NCBI RefSeq assembly: GCF_036669915.1 | Contig: NC_089322.1 | Coordinates: 16,236,219 to 16,300,218, forward strand | Direction of reading: 5' to 3' | DNA: 64,000 bases | Source: Pocillopora verrucosa | Lineage: Eukaryota > Cnidaria > Anthozoa > Scleractinia > Pocilloporidae | Program-made: the position numbers and the translations under genes | The notes under the pieces: model-generated | What the model was told of the DNA's origin: nothing | Database searches by the model: none | Seen by the model: the letters and a program-made list of their open reading frames with translations, nothing else | In this document: piece after piece, positions 21,763 through 32,093 of the stretch | Layout: each line of letters opens with the position of its first letter | Numbering within the stretch: position 1 is the first letter of the stretch

Positions 21763-24700
21763 ATGATCCATCTCTACAACCAGAAAAAATTTTGCCGAAA
21801 ACCGACTGTCACTCGTCTCGGACCCAGTGATGAATATTCAGATGTTGTTATTGACAGTGTGATATCTCCTTTAATGATCAGTCGTGTTCACGCTGAAATT
21901 CATTTCAGCAATGGAAAATTCAGAATTGATTGTAAAGGACTGAACGGGCTGCTAGTCAACAAAACAAAGCGTAGCTCTGCTGTCCTATGCGATGGTGATG
22001 TTGTTGTCTTTGGAGGTGCTGGCGTTAAAACGAAAGAAGGACAGAGTTTGTCAGCTTACGATTCGGAGCATGTGTATGTTTTTCATGAGGTTTGCCAGAA
22101 TGATTCTGAAGAAGTGGGCTCCCTTGGGGAAGGAACAAGCGATGGAAGCGTGCGAAGGCGAAGCAAACGGAAAAAGCCCGCATCACCAAGTGAAGGAGTG
22201 AGGTAATTGGGTACATAACACTCAGAAGTAGGGGTAGTAATGATGGAGGTAGGGTCACTTGACCTAGAAAAGGAGTGTAGGGTACTAGACAGAGAAATAA
22301 ATACTCTGGAAAAAAATTTCAAGGGGGTGGTGTGGGTTGAGATCATAGAAATTACAACAACCTCTTGCCTCTTTCGCTCCCTTAGCAGATACTATTTTGT
22401 CTGTAACTCTTAAGCGGGATCAAGATCATACCCCAGTTTTTTATTATTTTGTGATTTTGCATGAAGACTATCATCTCTCTTCCAAGGGTCAATTATACAT
22501 TTTCCCCAAAGGTGTAGGGGCATCTTCATATCTTAAGTTGGGGGGCCTGTTTCTTGAATTACTGTCCCAGTAACTTAACAGGCCCCAAACCATATTTTAA
22601 AGTCAATATTTAAAGCCAATAGAGAAGCAGATTCTGACACCCTAACCAGTTCATTTTAAATATTTTGTTGATAGTTGTATTGTATAATTTTCACAACTTC
22701 TGAAACCCTCATCTTGAATGAAAACAGACGGCTGTACAGGCCTCTTAAGTTACCAGGATCATCCAGAAACAGGTTCCCACTTATTACACCTCCTTAACAT
22801 AACCATTTTGTTGTATGTGTTCCTAAAATCAAGTTCCAGACTGTTACAAATAAGACCAAGTGTCAAGACCTAATCTGAACTTCCTTTTGAATGCTGATAT
22901 GTTTGTCAAACTTCTAAATAAATATTTTTGTCATTTTCAGTTCTCCATGTGAAAAGAAGACTAAAGGCAGCATGGAAGATAAGCAGGTAGATAAACTTGG
23001 GCTTCTGATTTAATGATTATCAAGTGGCAAATTACTATTTTTTTATATCATTTTTAAAGAAAAGGCAAAGAGAAAACAAATTTACCTTATATCTTTACCA
23101 CTGAAATTAAATTTATAGGGTTATAACCCTAAGGACAGGTTATTTTCAGAGATCTAACCCAAACCATGGCTTTACACATTCAGTGGATCCAAGGCTTTCT
23201 CTATAACAGGGTTGTTGATTTCATTAAATTGTCATCTCCATCTACTGTTAGCTTTTGGCCCTCTTGACAATGTTCACCAAAACAAATGTTCAGATGAAAG
23301 TTCTAGCTAAATTGAAGATTATTTAGGATGAGGTCTTGTGAAATAATGGCTAAACTTTGTTTAAATAATCAGATCAAGACAGTAACTTCTATGGATAAGT
23401 TTTAGTACCGTGTATTCGAATATTTACCAGATAGCATATGGACATTATAAATTTACAGACTATAATAATCACTTCTGGAAATCCAAGAGTTAAAAGAGAT
23501 GAATTTTACATTTTATTAGGATTATCAATTTCTCAGGGTATCATTGAGTGAAGTACATTGTGTTCTGTGGCATGTATCAAAACCATGAATATTCTTTTCC
23601 AATCCCAGGTTTTTGAAGTTGATCAAAAAGCTGATCCAAAGGAAGAAGTAAACATCAGTGAAGGTACATTTAACTCCAAGAAGTGAATTAAACTGAACTT
23701 TATCTTATGTAATGTTACAAATGTAGGATGCAACTCTCCACTGAAGGCATCTGTCTATTGTTGAAGGGATGTGAAGAAAAAAGCCCTTAATGCCACTTTT
23801 GATAAAAAAGAGTAAATAAAGTCTGTTTGCAAGCAAAGTGACCCAACTAGTGGGAGATTATTCTGGCTTCCTTAGCATGAAGCAACTAGGAGTTTCACCA
23901 CTCCCCCCCTAGATGGGATATCAGCTCATCACAAGGTTACCCCCCCAGCATTTCATCAGGCTTCCATGAAAATTTTTCTGGTACCCAGTTATACTTCTCT
24001 TACTTTCGATTTAATGCTACATGACTTTGTATATTCTCCATCAAAATTGCAAGTATTCCTCCAACAAAAGTCTGGGAGAAAATTATTATCAATTGCATTA
24101 ATGGTTACATAGCCAGGGCTCATGTTAAATTTTTATTTCATATAGTAGATGACAGCAGATCAAAGAAGTGCCTGAAAGATTTAAATGAGGGGCTACTTTG
24201 TTGTATCTGTCGTGAACTGATAGTATTGGTGCACACTTTGCCTTGCTCACACACTTTCTGTTTTGGTTGTATCAGGGACTGGCTTTGGTGAGACATATCA
24301 CAGAGCATTTTTTTAGTTCTAAAGTCATCTTAACCCGTAACCTTTTAACCCCTAAGGGTGATTAGCATCTAATTTCTCCTTACAATATCACCCTTAAATC
24401 ACACATTAAAGTTGTGAGAATAAAAGAAACAATCAGCAACTTAAGAAGTCCTTGATTGTGAAACAAATTCTCCTTGTCAGCACCTTTGGGAATGTATAGA
24501 GAAAAGTATGGAGAATATACATACTGATGTTTGGGTGTAAAGGTTTAAGGTAAATCTGTTTGGTCATGTGAAATAATTTGACTGCACATTATTCAACCAC
24601 ACACAATAGTAGAATGTTTTGATTCAGAAATAACAAAATAGTCATAGGTCAAACAGAGTCATTATTTCATAAAAACTTGTGTAATCTTGAATTGCAAAGG

Positions 24701-24955
24701 CATAATGTGTGGACTCTATCCTATTGGTTCTTAAATCGAGCTTCTAACCAATAACATTTGAGAATTTTATTTCAGTTTGATTTACTAATGTGATTGTATT
24801 GATTGATTAATAATTGAAAGAGTGCTAAGAATAAAATGACATGTTAATGAAGCAAAAAGTATTAAAGTTATTTTTCTCATTTTCTACTTAGTCATTCAAA
24901 AGACTGTCCAAACTGTAGAGCAAAGGCTCAACTCAAGTCTGCTGTACCAGTGAAG
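21763..24955 (+). CDS. FHA-RING E3 ubiquitin ligase A (RNF8/CHFR-like), multi-exon
   Basis: Five in-phase exons: 21763-22202, 22941-22986, 23609-23663, 24146-24287 and 24892-24955, each with AG acceptor and GT donor, giving about 249 residues. Residues 1-105 form an FHA domain (phosphothreonine reader) with S40-R41-x-H43 and the N61-G62...N66 turn. RRRSKRKK (131-138) is a likely nuclear signal. The C3HC4 RING spans an intron: C199-C202-C214-H216-C219-C222-C233-C236, complete. An FHA followed by a RING is the layout of RNF8 and CHFR, nuclear ligases of the DNA-damage and mitotic checkpoints; which one is closer cannot be settled here. The 5' end is uncertain. Compared with copy B it has lost a downstream 27-codon exon, so the C-terminus may be altered. 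Introns carry several MITEs. Confidence 0.72.
24334..24545 (+). mobile_element. About 210-bp MITE in intron (family M1)
   Basis: Starts ccttttaacccctaagggtg, continues agcatctaatttctccttac, and ends gatgtttgggtgtaaagg, a loose inverted copy of the start. The same family recurs inverted at 24966-25172 and direct at 26419-26628, and at matching places in copy B. Confidence 0.55.
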
Positions 24956-24965
24956 GTGAGTGAAT

Positions 24966-25172
24966 CCTTTACACCCTAACATCAGTATGCATATTCTCCA
25001 TACTGTTTGCTCTACATTTCCTAAAGTGCTGACAAGGAGAAATTGTTGAACAATCAAGAGCTTCTTTAGTCAGTGATTATTTCCTGTATTTTCATGACCT
25101 TAATGTGTGATTCAGGGATGATATTGTAAGGAGAAATTAGATGCTTGTTACTCTTAGGGTTCTAAGGGTTAT
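24966..25172 (-). mobile_element. About 210-bp MITE, opposite orientation (family M1)
   Basis: Reverse complement of the element at 24334-24545: starts cctttacaccctaacatcag and ends aaattagatgcttgttactc then ttagggttctaaggg. It sits directly after the donor of exon 5. Counterpart at 37771-37980. Confidence 0.55.
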
Positions 25173-25975
25173 CAGTTGAAGGGGTGATTAGAAAAGAGCC
25201 TTAAGGTTATTTTTTATGGAACACCAACTTCTTTCTTTTTTGCAACGTAATACAGAACAATGTGGAAGGAGAATCTTGTAGTTCATCACAAGTCATTTAA
25301 GGCTTTTTTTTCTCTCCACTTCTTCAATTTTGCTTGTGCAGTTAGTGAAAGTTAAGGTGAATTGTATTCTATAAGACATTCTCATGTTATTTAAGGGTCA
25401 TGTTTTGTCAGATTGTAGCATCGTAGAATAGGGGTGGATTTTAAACACTGTACTTGAGATGCATTTCCTTGTCTGTCGAGACCAGTCTCTGTCTGGTCTA
25501 GATGCATTCTCTGCAAGTTTAACATGCATATTTTGTGGCTCAGTTAATATCCACCAATATTTACCAACACTTTGGTGAATAATTGTTTTGATATATACCA
25601 TACAGAAACCAAAAAAAATTAGTTCATTTCTGTCAATATGACGAAAAATGGTTGAAATTAATTTTGTCTCTTCACCTGCTTGGCAGTGAATAGTACTTGC
25701 TGATCTCTTCTGAACAAAGGAATCAGTGTACATGAAAAGCACTATTCACCTCTGTGATATTTTCTGACAAGTGATGTTTGCATGTGTAAGATTCTTTGTG
25801 AACTGCTGTGTACAAAAGATTAAAAAAGCAAAATCAGTATTGCTTTTTCATGTCATTTCACTTTTGTTTATAGAAAATTGCATGTAATATTTTTTTTGTC
25901 AATTCTCTGAAACATATCAGATATTTTTGTCTTCAAGATTGTTCTTGTTTGTTTGTTTTTAATTTTTAGCTGCTT

Positions 25976-26185
25976 AACCCTTTCACTCCCAAGATCTAAT
26001 TAGTAATTCTCCTTACTATACGCCATACAATTCTTATGATGTTAGTTCAGAGAATTTGGTATTGGATCAACTAATAATCCCATGATTGACATTCTTCTCT
26101 ATTCTTGTCACTTCCCTGCTTGATATTGTATTGATATTGTAAGGAGAAATTCTGTCTTGGTCACTTGTGGGAGTGAAAGGGTTAA
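25976..26185. mobile_element. piggyBac-type MITE, TTAA flanks
   Basis: TTAA then CCCTTTCACTCCCAAG at the left and cttgtgggagtgaaaggg then TTAA at the right, with inverted ends extending to about 44 bp (ctcctta / taaggag). Ends starting CCC and flanked by TTAA fit the piggyBac superfamily. It is about 200 bp with no coding capacity. The same insertion is in copy B at 39253-39463, so it predates that duplication. Confidence 0.75.
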
Positions 26186-26240
26186 GCCTCCTACATGTGA
26201 CTGGTAGTGTGTTAAATAGCTTTTTGTGATGCTTTCAGTG

Positions 26241-26340
26241 CTACTGACTCCCACAGAAAAAGAGCAGCATCCCCATCTGTACCCACACCCCATACTCATG
26301 ACCCCCTCTAAGGACTGCACCTGAAGAGGCTGCTCCCAAG
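26241..26340 (+). other. Candidate exon of FHA-RING A, damaged
   Basis: Lies between gctttcag and gtaagt splice signals and is conserved with 39517-39619. In B one frame is open throughout (ATDSHRKRAASPSVPTPHTH...). In A that frame has TAA (ccctctaagg for ccctccaagg) and a 1-nt loss (gctgctccc for gctgctgccc). Phase does not match the preceding exon, so its coding status is doubtful. Confidence 0.35.
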
Positions 26341-26418
26341 GTAAGTCTGGACAAGCTGTGAATTCATCAAATAGGAAATTATAAGATTAAATAAGAAGAT
26401 TAAATATGAGATGGCAGC

Positions 26419-26628
26419 TTAACCTGTTCTCTTAAGAGTGATTAGCATCTAATTTCTCCTTTCAATATCACCCCTGAATCAAACATTAAGGTCATGAGAA
26501 AGTAGGAAATGATCACAAACTAAAAAACCCTCTTGATTGTTAATCAAATTCTCCTTGTCAGCACCTAAGGAAATATGTAGAGAACAGTAGGGAGAATATG
26601 TATGCTAATGTCAGGGAGTGAGGGGTAA
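26419..26628 (+). mobile_element. About 210-bp MITE (family M1), third copy
   Basis: Shares agtgattagcatctaatttc and the ending gctaatgtcagggagtgagg with the family M1 elements. Counterpart at 39701-39909 in copy B. Confidence 0.5.
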
Positions 26629-26629
26629 A

Positions 26630-26875
26630 TGTCTAGAGCTCTGAGTTAAAGACTTGGACATGTTGCTGTGTTCTTGGGTGATACACTTTACTTTCACAGC
26701 ACCCCTCTCCACCCAGGATTATAAATGGGTACTGCTGTCAAGGAAACCTGACAAAATGTGGGGGGGGGGGGGGGGGTTCCAATGGACTGACATCCAATCT
26801 GGGGAGGGGGGAGGTGTAAAACCAAAACCTAAAAATCTCCTGGACCAACCAGATGAAAAGAAAATAACATGAGCA
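26630..26875 (+). mobile_element. SINE-like element
   Basis: Contains the order seen in many metazoan SINEs: a 'cttgggtgatacacttta' box, 'ctctccacccaggattataa', 'atgggtactgctgtcaagg' and 'caatggactgacatccaatc', then a G-run. The G-run at 26760-26776 is expanded. The same copy is in locus B at 39908-40140. Family name not assigned. Confidence 0.55.
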
Positions 26876-27126
26876 GCTAATGAGAACTAACAGTGAAAAC
26901 AAACAAACTGACTGAGGAGTGAGAAAACATGAGTTATCAGGCCACACCTGATTGGAGTTTTGAGTCTGATTGGTCCAGAAAGTGACGTAAATTTTCTTGA
27001 CCAATCACAGAGTGAAGTGAATTAAAACCAAAACAATCTTGGATCACCTTTACATTCAATTCATTATTGCTTGAAAATGCTGAATATGTTTAAAAAGGTT
27101 CTTAATTAATTTGTTTGATTTTACAG

Positions 27127-27214
27127 GTCAGAGCTGCAGCAGAGCCCAGAAATCTTGCTATTATGAACCCAGAAGTGGTGGAAGTTGGGCCTGGCATGTT
27201 TTCAATTCCCTCAG
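27127..27214 (+). other. Candidate downstream exon of FHA-RING A
   Basis: After tttgattttacag an 88-nt open frame reads VRAAAEPRNLAIMNPEVVEV and GPGMFSIPS, ending at a gtaccc donor. It is in phase with the end of exon 5 (24955). Its second half (cccagaagtggtgg...) survives as a scrap in spacers 0, 1, 4, 7 and 8. No family recognised. Locus B lacks it because its unit jumps from about 43240 to sequence matching 27366. Confidence 0.45.
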
Positions 27215-28131
27215 GTACCCTTTTAACACTTGTTCCTCTGGGGCTGGTCATCATTTATTGTGGGGGGAGGGGTTGGGGGTGAGGGCAAAGGGAGGGATGG
27301 AGGATTTTGGTTGTGTTACCTGATCTCTCCATAAGGCTTTGCTATATTTTTTGATCCCTCTTCTCATAAGCAGTCAATTGTTCTATAGTCCCCTTAATCA
27401 TCATCAGCAGTCCATTGCAGGCGATGTTGACTAAGAAACAGTTAAGTGCTGCAGGCACATTGATGCACTGCAAGTCCAGCGTGTGAGCAGCACAATCTAC
27501 TGCAATGGTTGCATTTAAGACTATCAGTTGTTGGTGTGTGCCTCCTTTCGTGAGCTGCTTGATACTCCATTTGTGACAGCTGATTCCCCTCCACTATATC
27601 CAACCCCATCAATAAATAATGACTGTCACCTTGATAAGATTTTTCAATGATTTTTACTTTCCCAAACTTAATCTCACTGGATGCACTGCTTTTATTAGTT
27701 TCTGTTTAAGGAGATAATAGTATAGCACCTACCTAACTTAGTTGCTTTTGCAGGAATTGCATTTGAAATGTATTGAGAAACTGTCTTTAGACTGAGGGGT
27801 ATTTTGAATGCATCAAGTTGGCATTGCTATTGAGGTATTTTATGCATGCAGGAGTTTTCATGAACAAGTTCCTTTAAGTATTATGAAAATGTAAATTGAA
27901 AGAATGAATTACTGATATTATAGGATACTTTTCACTGTACTCATGAACTGAGTACAGTTCTCCTTTAGGTTCAGATAGTGTTGACCATTGTTAAAGTGAT
28001 ATCTTGCTGAATGCATTGTGGATGGAGATGCATTAGCTTACGCTTAAACTCAATGATATTTGAATTTTTTCATGACATTTTTTATTGTTAGGGAGAGATT
28101 GTCATATTCATTGAGCCCCTTTTTCTTGCAG
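27215..28131 (+). other. Junction from FHA-RING A back into spacer DNA (spacer 4)
   Basis: Unique-looking intronic DNA (with counterpart at 43255-43560) passes into TRIM 3' flank sequence near 27735 (ttgcttttgcaggaattgca), which is normally found soon after a TRIM stop. The POC1 penultimate exon is deleted here, as shown by the jump near 28020. No gene seen. Confidence 0.5.
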
Positions 28132-28257
28132 ACAGTTTCAATTTTGGAACAAAGGCTGACGATGACTGAGAATAAACTACGAGAAAGCCTGGATAACCAA
28201 CAGAAAATAACCCTACAGATCAGACCTGACGAGTGGCGCAATACTGTGTCAGTATAA
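28132..28257 (+). pseudogene. Orphan POC1 last exon, best-preserved copy (spacer 4)
   Basis: A ttcttgcag acceptor is followed by [40 protein letters not shown] and a stop. This copy reads past the stop used in all others (gagtgg for gagtag). It is very close to the C-terminal coiled coil of POC1A/B. No partner exon is present in this unit. Confidence 0.75.
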
Positions 28258-28607
28258 AGCGACTTAATCATTAGTGAAGACTAGCCCCTGTATGGTAATA
28301 TTGTAAAATATGAGAGAAATTTTCAACAAGTATCGAAAATAGTCATGGGCATTGGTTTAGCTTGACTATAGTCTGTTATTGGTTTAGAAAGCCTATGCCG
28401 CCCTCCCGACCAATCGGGCACGAGCCTAATCAAGATCGAGTGTAGAGTAGGGCCATTCGCATATTTCCAGCTCTTCAGTCTCTTTGCCAGTTTTTTTCTT
28501 TGAGTTATCTTTGGCATTTTGTTATATTTCCTTTGTTAGAGCAGTTTCCAATTGAGTATCAAAAGTGATGCTGGATTGCTTTGGTTTTGCTTTACTTTGT
28601 TGTGTGA

Positions 28608-28860
28608 TTGGTCCAGAAAACTCGCGTCACAATCTTAACCAATCAAATGTAAAACTAAAACCAATGATTACATTGTCACTCGCGTTTTCCCGCGCTTTAA
28701 GGAGGTTGCCTGTTTCTACTCTGTGTTCTCATTGGCTAATAATCACGATAACCTTTTTTTCTGATTGGCAGTTGTCATCACTTTGGATTTGTTTTTTCGA
28801 TACTCAATTGAAAAGAGCTCGATGATTGGCAGTTGTGATCACTTTGGATTGGGTTGTAGG
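28608..28860 (+). promoter_or_regulatory. CCAAT/E2F-like promoter module (spacer 4)
   Basis: tgattggtcc, aaccaatca, cattggctaat, two gattggcagttg boxes and one ttttcccgcgc (28685-28695). Same order and spacing as the modules at 16405, 45686 and 61370. Confidence 0.4.
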
Positions 28861-30140
28861 ACACTCAGTTGAAATGCGCTTTTTGAGAATACAGTGGTTT
28901 ATATCTATGTGTAAATATCATAAAAAGTTACTAAAGCAATATCAGAACTACAAGGAGGTAAATAAACTATTTATACCAACCTTTGCTGTATGTTTGGAAT
29001 GAAAACTTGTTTTACATTTAGTCAGAGGTTGAAGTAGCTTTTTTGTGAGCTGATTTTATGTGCTGGTGTTCTCTACATTCGATGTTCTTTTGTGTTTTAA
29101 ATTGTTTTAAGTTCAAATACGTATTCAGTAACTATAGATCTAGACTAAACAGAACATTATATGTCCGCTGGTGGATGCAAGTCAATAATATTTCTCACGA
29201 GTGAGAGATATTGTCGACACTCGAGGATAAATTTGTATCAACCCGCGGCTAAATGATACAAAGCGACTGTGATACAAAGAAAGCAGCATTAAAAAGTTTT
29301 ATTCCACCATTGTCATGCTTCCTTACCAGTTACTGGCTTAATGTAACAAACCTGCCCTCAGTGTAGAAAGGGCTTATCTAGAGTTGTGACGTATAGGTTT
29401 TACATCAAACTGAATGATTCTGCAAAGTAAATGATTCTGAATGAGGTGGGTTCCGTTAGGGAAGGAACAAGCGATGAAAGCTAGTATCACCAAGTGAAGT
29501 ACTAAGGTATGGGTACATGACATAGAGATAAGGGTAGTAAAGATGGAGATAGTTCTATTGGACTCAGAAAAAGGAGTGCAGGGTGCTAGACAGTGAGGTC
29601 AGTACTCGGGAAAAATTTTTTAAGGGGGTCGTGTGGGTTTGGATCACATTCTTAGCGGATACTTATTTGGCTCTAAGTCCTAAGCAGGACCAGGGACAAA
29701 CCCCAGTTTTTCATTACTGATTTTGCATCAAGACTATCATCTTTCTGCCAAGGGTCCAAAAGAAATCTTCGCCAAAGTTGTGGGGCCATCTTCATATATT
29801 AAATTCAGGTGCTTGTTTCTTAAAAGTACCGGTAACTTAACGGGCCACAAAACCTGTTTTATAGTTAATATTTAAAGGATAGAGAAGCGGGTTTGGATAC
29901 CCTGACCAGTCCATTTTTAATATTTTGCTGATAGCCGGTTAAACTGTATAATTTTCAAACTTCTTTATAGCCCATCTTGATCAAGTACCAGACTGCAACA
30001 ATCGAGACCAAGTGTCAAAGACTTTATTAAACTTCCTACTGAATGCTGATAGACCTGTCAATCTTGTGATATTTTTCAAATTTTTAGTTCACCCAGAAGT
30101 GGTGGAAGTTGCGTCAGTAATGTTTTTATGCCCCCCCCTC
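28861..30140 (+). pseudogene. Spacer 4 with FHA-RING scraps
   Basis: The exon-1 end scrap (gaatgaggtgggttccgttag near 29440-29505) is followed by intron-1-like DNA and the exon scrap cacccagaagtggtggaagt near 30089. The FHA and RING are missing, as in the other collapsed spacers. Confidence 0.5.
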
Positions 30141-32093
30141 CCCATCGATTAATAACAACTGCTCCCTTAGTCAGATTGATTTCCCCTTTCCCAAACTTAA
30201 CCTCTTTGAATGCGCTGCTTCTGTTACTTTCCGTTTAAGGAGGTAAAAGTGTAGCATTTACCTTTCAGCCTTCCTGACTGCCCGTAGTCTAGTGCTGTTA
30301 TCGCCGGTTACACTAAATAAAATGCTGTAGTTTGGTGTGAAATTTTCATAAAGGTTTGAACTAGTTTAAGTTCTCTGAACTCAAATATAAAAGAACATAA
30401 ACCAATGTTAAAAAAAAAAGTTAATCGTTAACACAGTGACCGAACACAAATCAACGTGATATTCGTTACGTTTTGTTTACCTTTTTCGTCACGAGACAAA
30501 ATCATTTTCCAGATTTTAGCCATTTAAAATGTTTAGAGTATCAATCGATGTATTCTAAAAGCTCTGTCCTGCTATCTTTTCTTTTTAAAATGGTTCAAAT
30601 CTAAGATTTATAAAGCAACCAGTATATAACGGTCGGCGTTTACTCGACAGATAATGTGCACAATTTACTGTCACGCTAGCAAAATCACCAAAAGTTTGAA
30701 GTCCCTACGGCGGAGGAAATTAGGAAGGAACATGCAAGATGTTTTTGTATTTCTAAGCTTTCGAACATCTTACTAATGGAATCAGCCGGAGTTTTTAATG
30801 GTCTGATCTGCACTTGAGAAATATCACCCAAGTAAGAAAGAGTACCTTTAACCAATTTCAGAAAGCTTTCTAACAGGTGCTTTAAATAAATTATGGCGAA
30901 CCTCTGAATAAACACCTATCAAAATTGAAATCCTTTCCCAACCCTATAGATATCACACAATTAAGGAATACAAACGATTTCTTGCAGCATGCAGTGTGTT
31001 ACGAGGAGCAAGCTTGTCACCTATTCAAATTTTCGATGTCGCAAGAGGTCAAAAGAGGAATTCTACAGCTTTGATTATTGAGATGTCTCAATTGTTTTTT
31101 AAGGTATTTCCAGAAACCAATGTGGTTTTATTTACTTACTTAAAAAGATAATAAATGATAGATAATAGAAAAAGATAATAAAAGTTTGAGGCAAAACTCT
31201 TTTCCGATGCAAAATGCCCTGGACCGCTGTTACAGAGACTGCCACTTATTGAAAATAGTGTGCCAGAGGAGAATCGCAACCGAGCGTTTTTTTTTCCCCT
31301 TTAACTTTCACCTAAACTTACTTGACACAATAACTGCAACAATTGGTTGTCTATGTGACCAACTGTGCACCTACCCCTCCCCTAACCCAACATTAACCCC
31401 AACTTGTTATTAGTTGAGTGTTTTTGGGTTAGGGGAGGGGTAAGGGCGCAATTCCTTCAACATTGATCTTGGTCCACGAGCCGCACCAAATGCAAACGAA
31501 TCAAAATAGGTTACAACCTTTAGAGAGCTAGTTTCCCTTAATATAGGAAAGCAGATTTTACCTTTTCGTTAGTCTCTCGTCACAGCACATGAAAACCAAA
31601 CATCCGTTAATTGTTTCTCTCACGCTTCCTTAGAAACATTGAAATCCAGAGCTGAAGCTATTAAATGCTGCTCTAGAGAACACAAGATCTCTTCTGAAGA
31701 GATCCGATTCGCTTCTTTTCATAGAATCCTGATTATTTCTCGTGTGGTGTCAAAGACGTTTCTCGGAATCCCGAACTCACTAAACGGTGGTAAATGTAGC
31801 GACGATAAAATGAGGTAAATGGTTTATTTCCAAACCTTCGTAGCATGTTGTTTTTCATGATACAGCGGGTAGAGCGACACATTCCGTCACGCTATGAAAT
31901 CGATTTTACTACGCAGTGACAGAGAAAGCAGACGATAGGTGGATAAAATTCCAATGTAAAACTGTCAATCTCTGCGCGAAGATCACGCGATCCTACAGAG
32001 ATCTGATTTGCTGCTTTAAATAGAATGCTAATACAAGTTCAGTTTCTCGGAATCTCAAACGAAACAGGGCTGTGTTTTTCTCAGCAATTCGTG
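30141..32093 (+). other. 5' flank and leader of TRIM copy 4
   Basis: Homologous to 4180-6444 and 54640-56536. It contains a minor direct repeat (gataataaatgatagataat near 31148), the gagaatcgcaaccgagcg motif near 31268, and two leader modules with a TATA-like TTTAAATAG at 32015-32023. This copy has the strongest splice signals for a 5' intron (31815-32084). No separate gene seen. Confidence 0.5.
31815..32084 (+). other. Candidate 270-bp 5'-UTR intron of TRIM copy 4
   Basis: The donor reads atgag/gtaaat and the acceptor tgtgtttttctcag/caattc, with the ATG 9 nt after the acceptor. The donor is kept as gtagat in copies 1 and 2. The acceptor AG is present in copies 4 and 5 but lost in copies 1 and 2 (atctgc) and copy 6 (ctcaac). 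Inferred from splice consensus only. Confidence 0.4.

Noticed and set aside
27127-28257. A single gene joining FHA-RING exons to the POC1 last exon
   Set aside because: The 27127 exon ends in phase 1, whereas the POC1 exon is phase 0; the joined frame meets a stop within about 12 codons.
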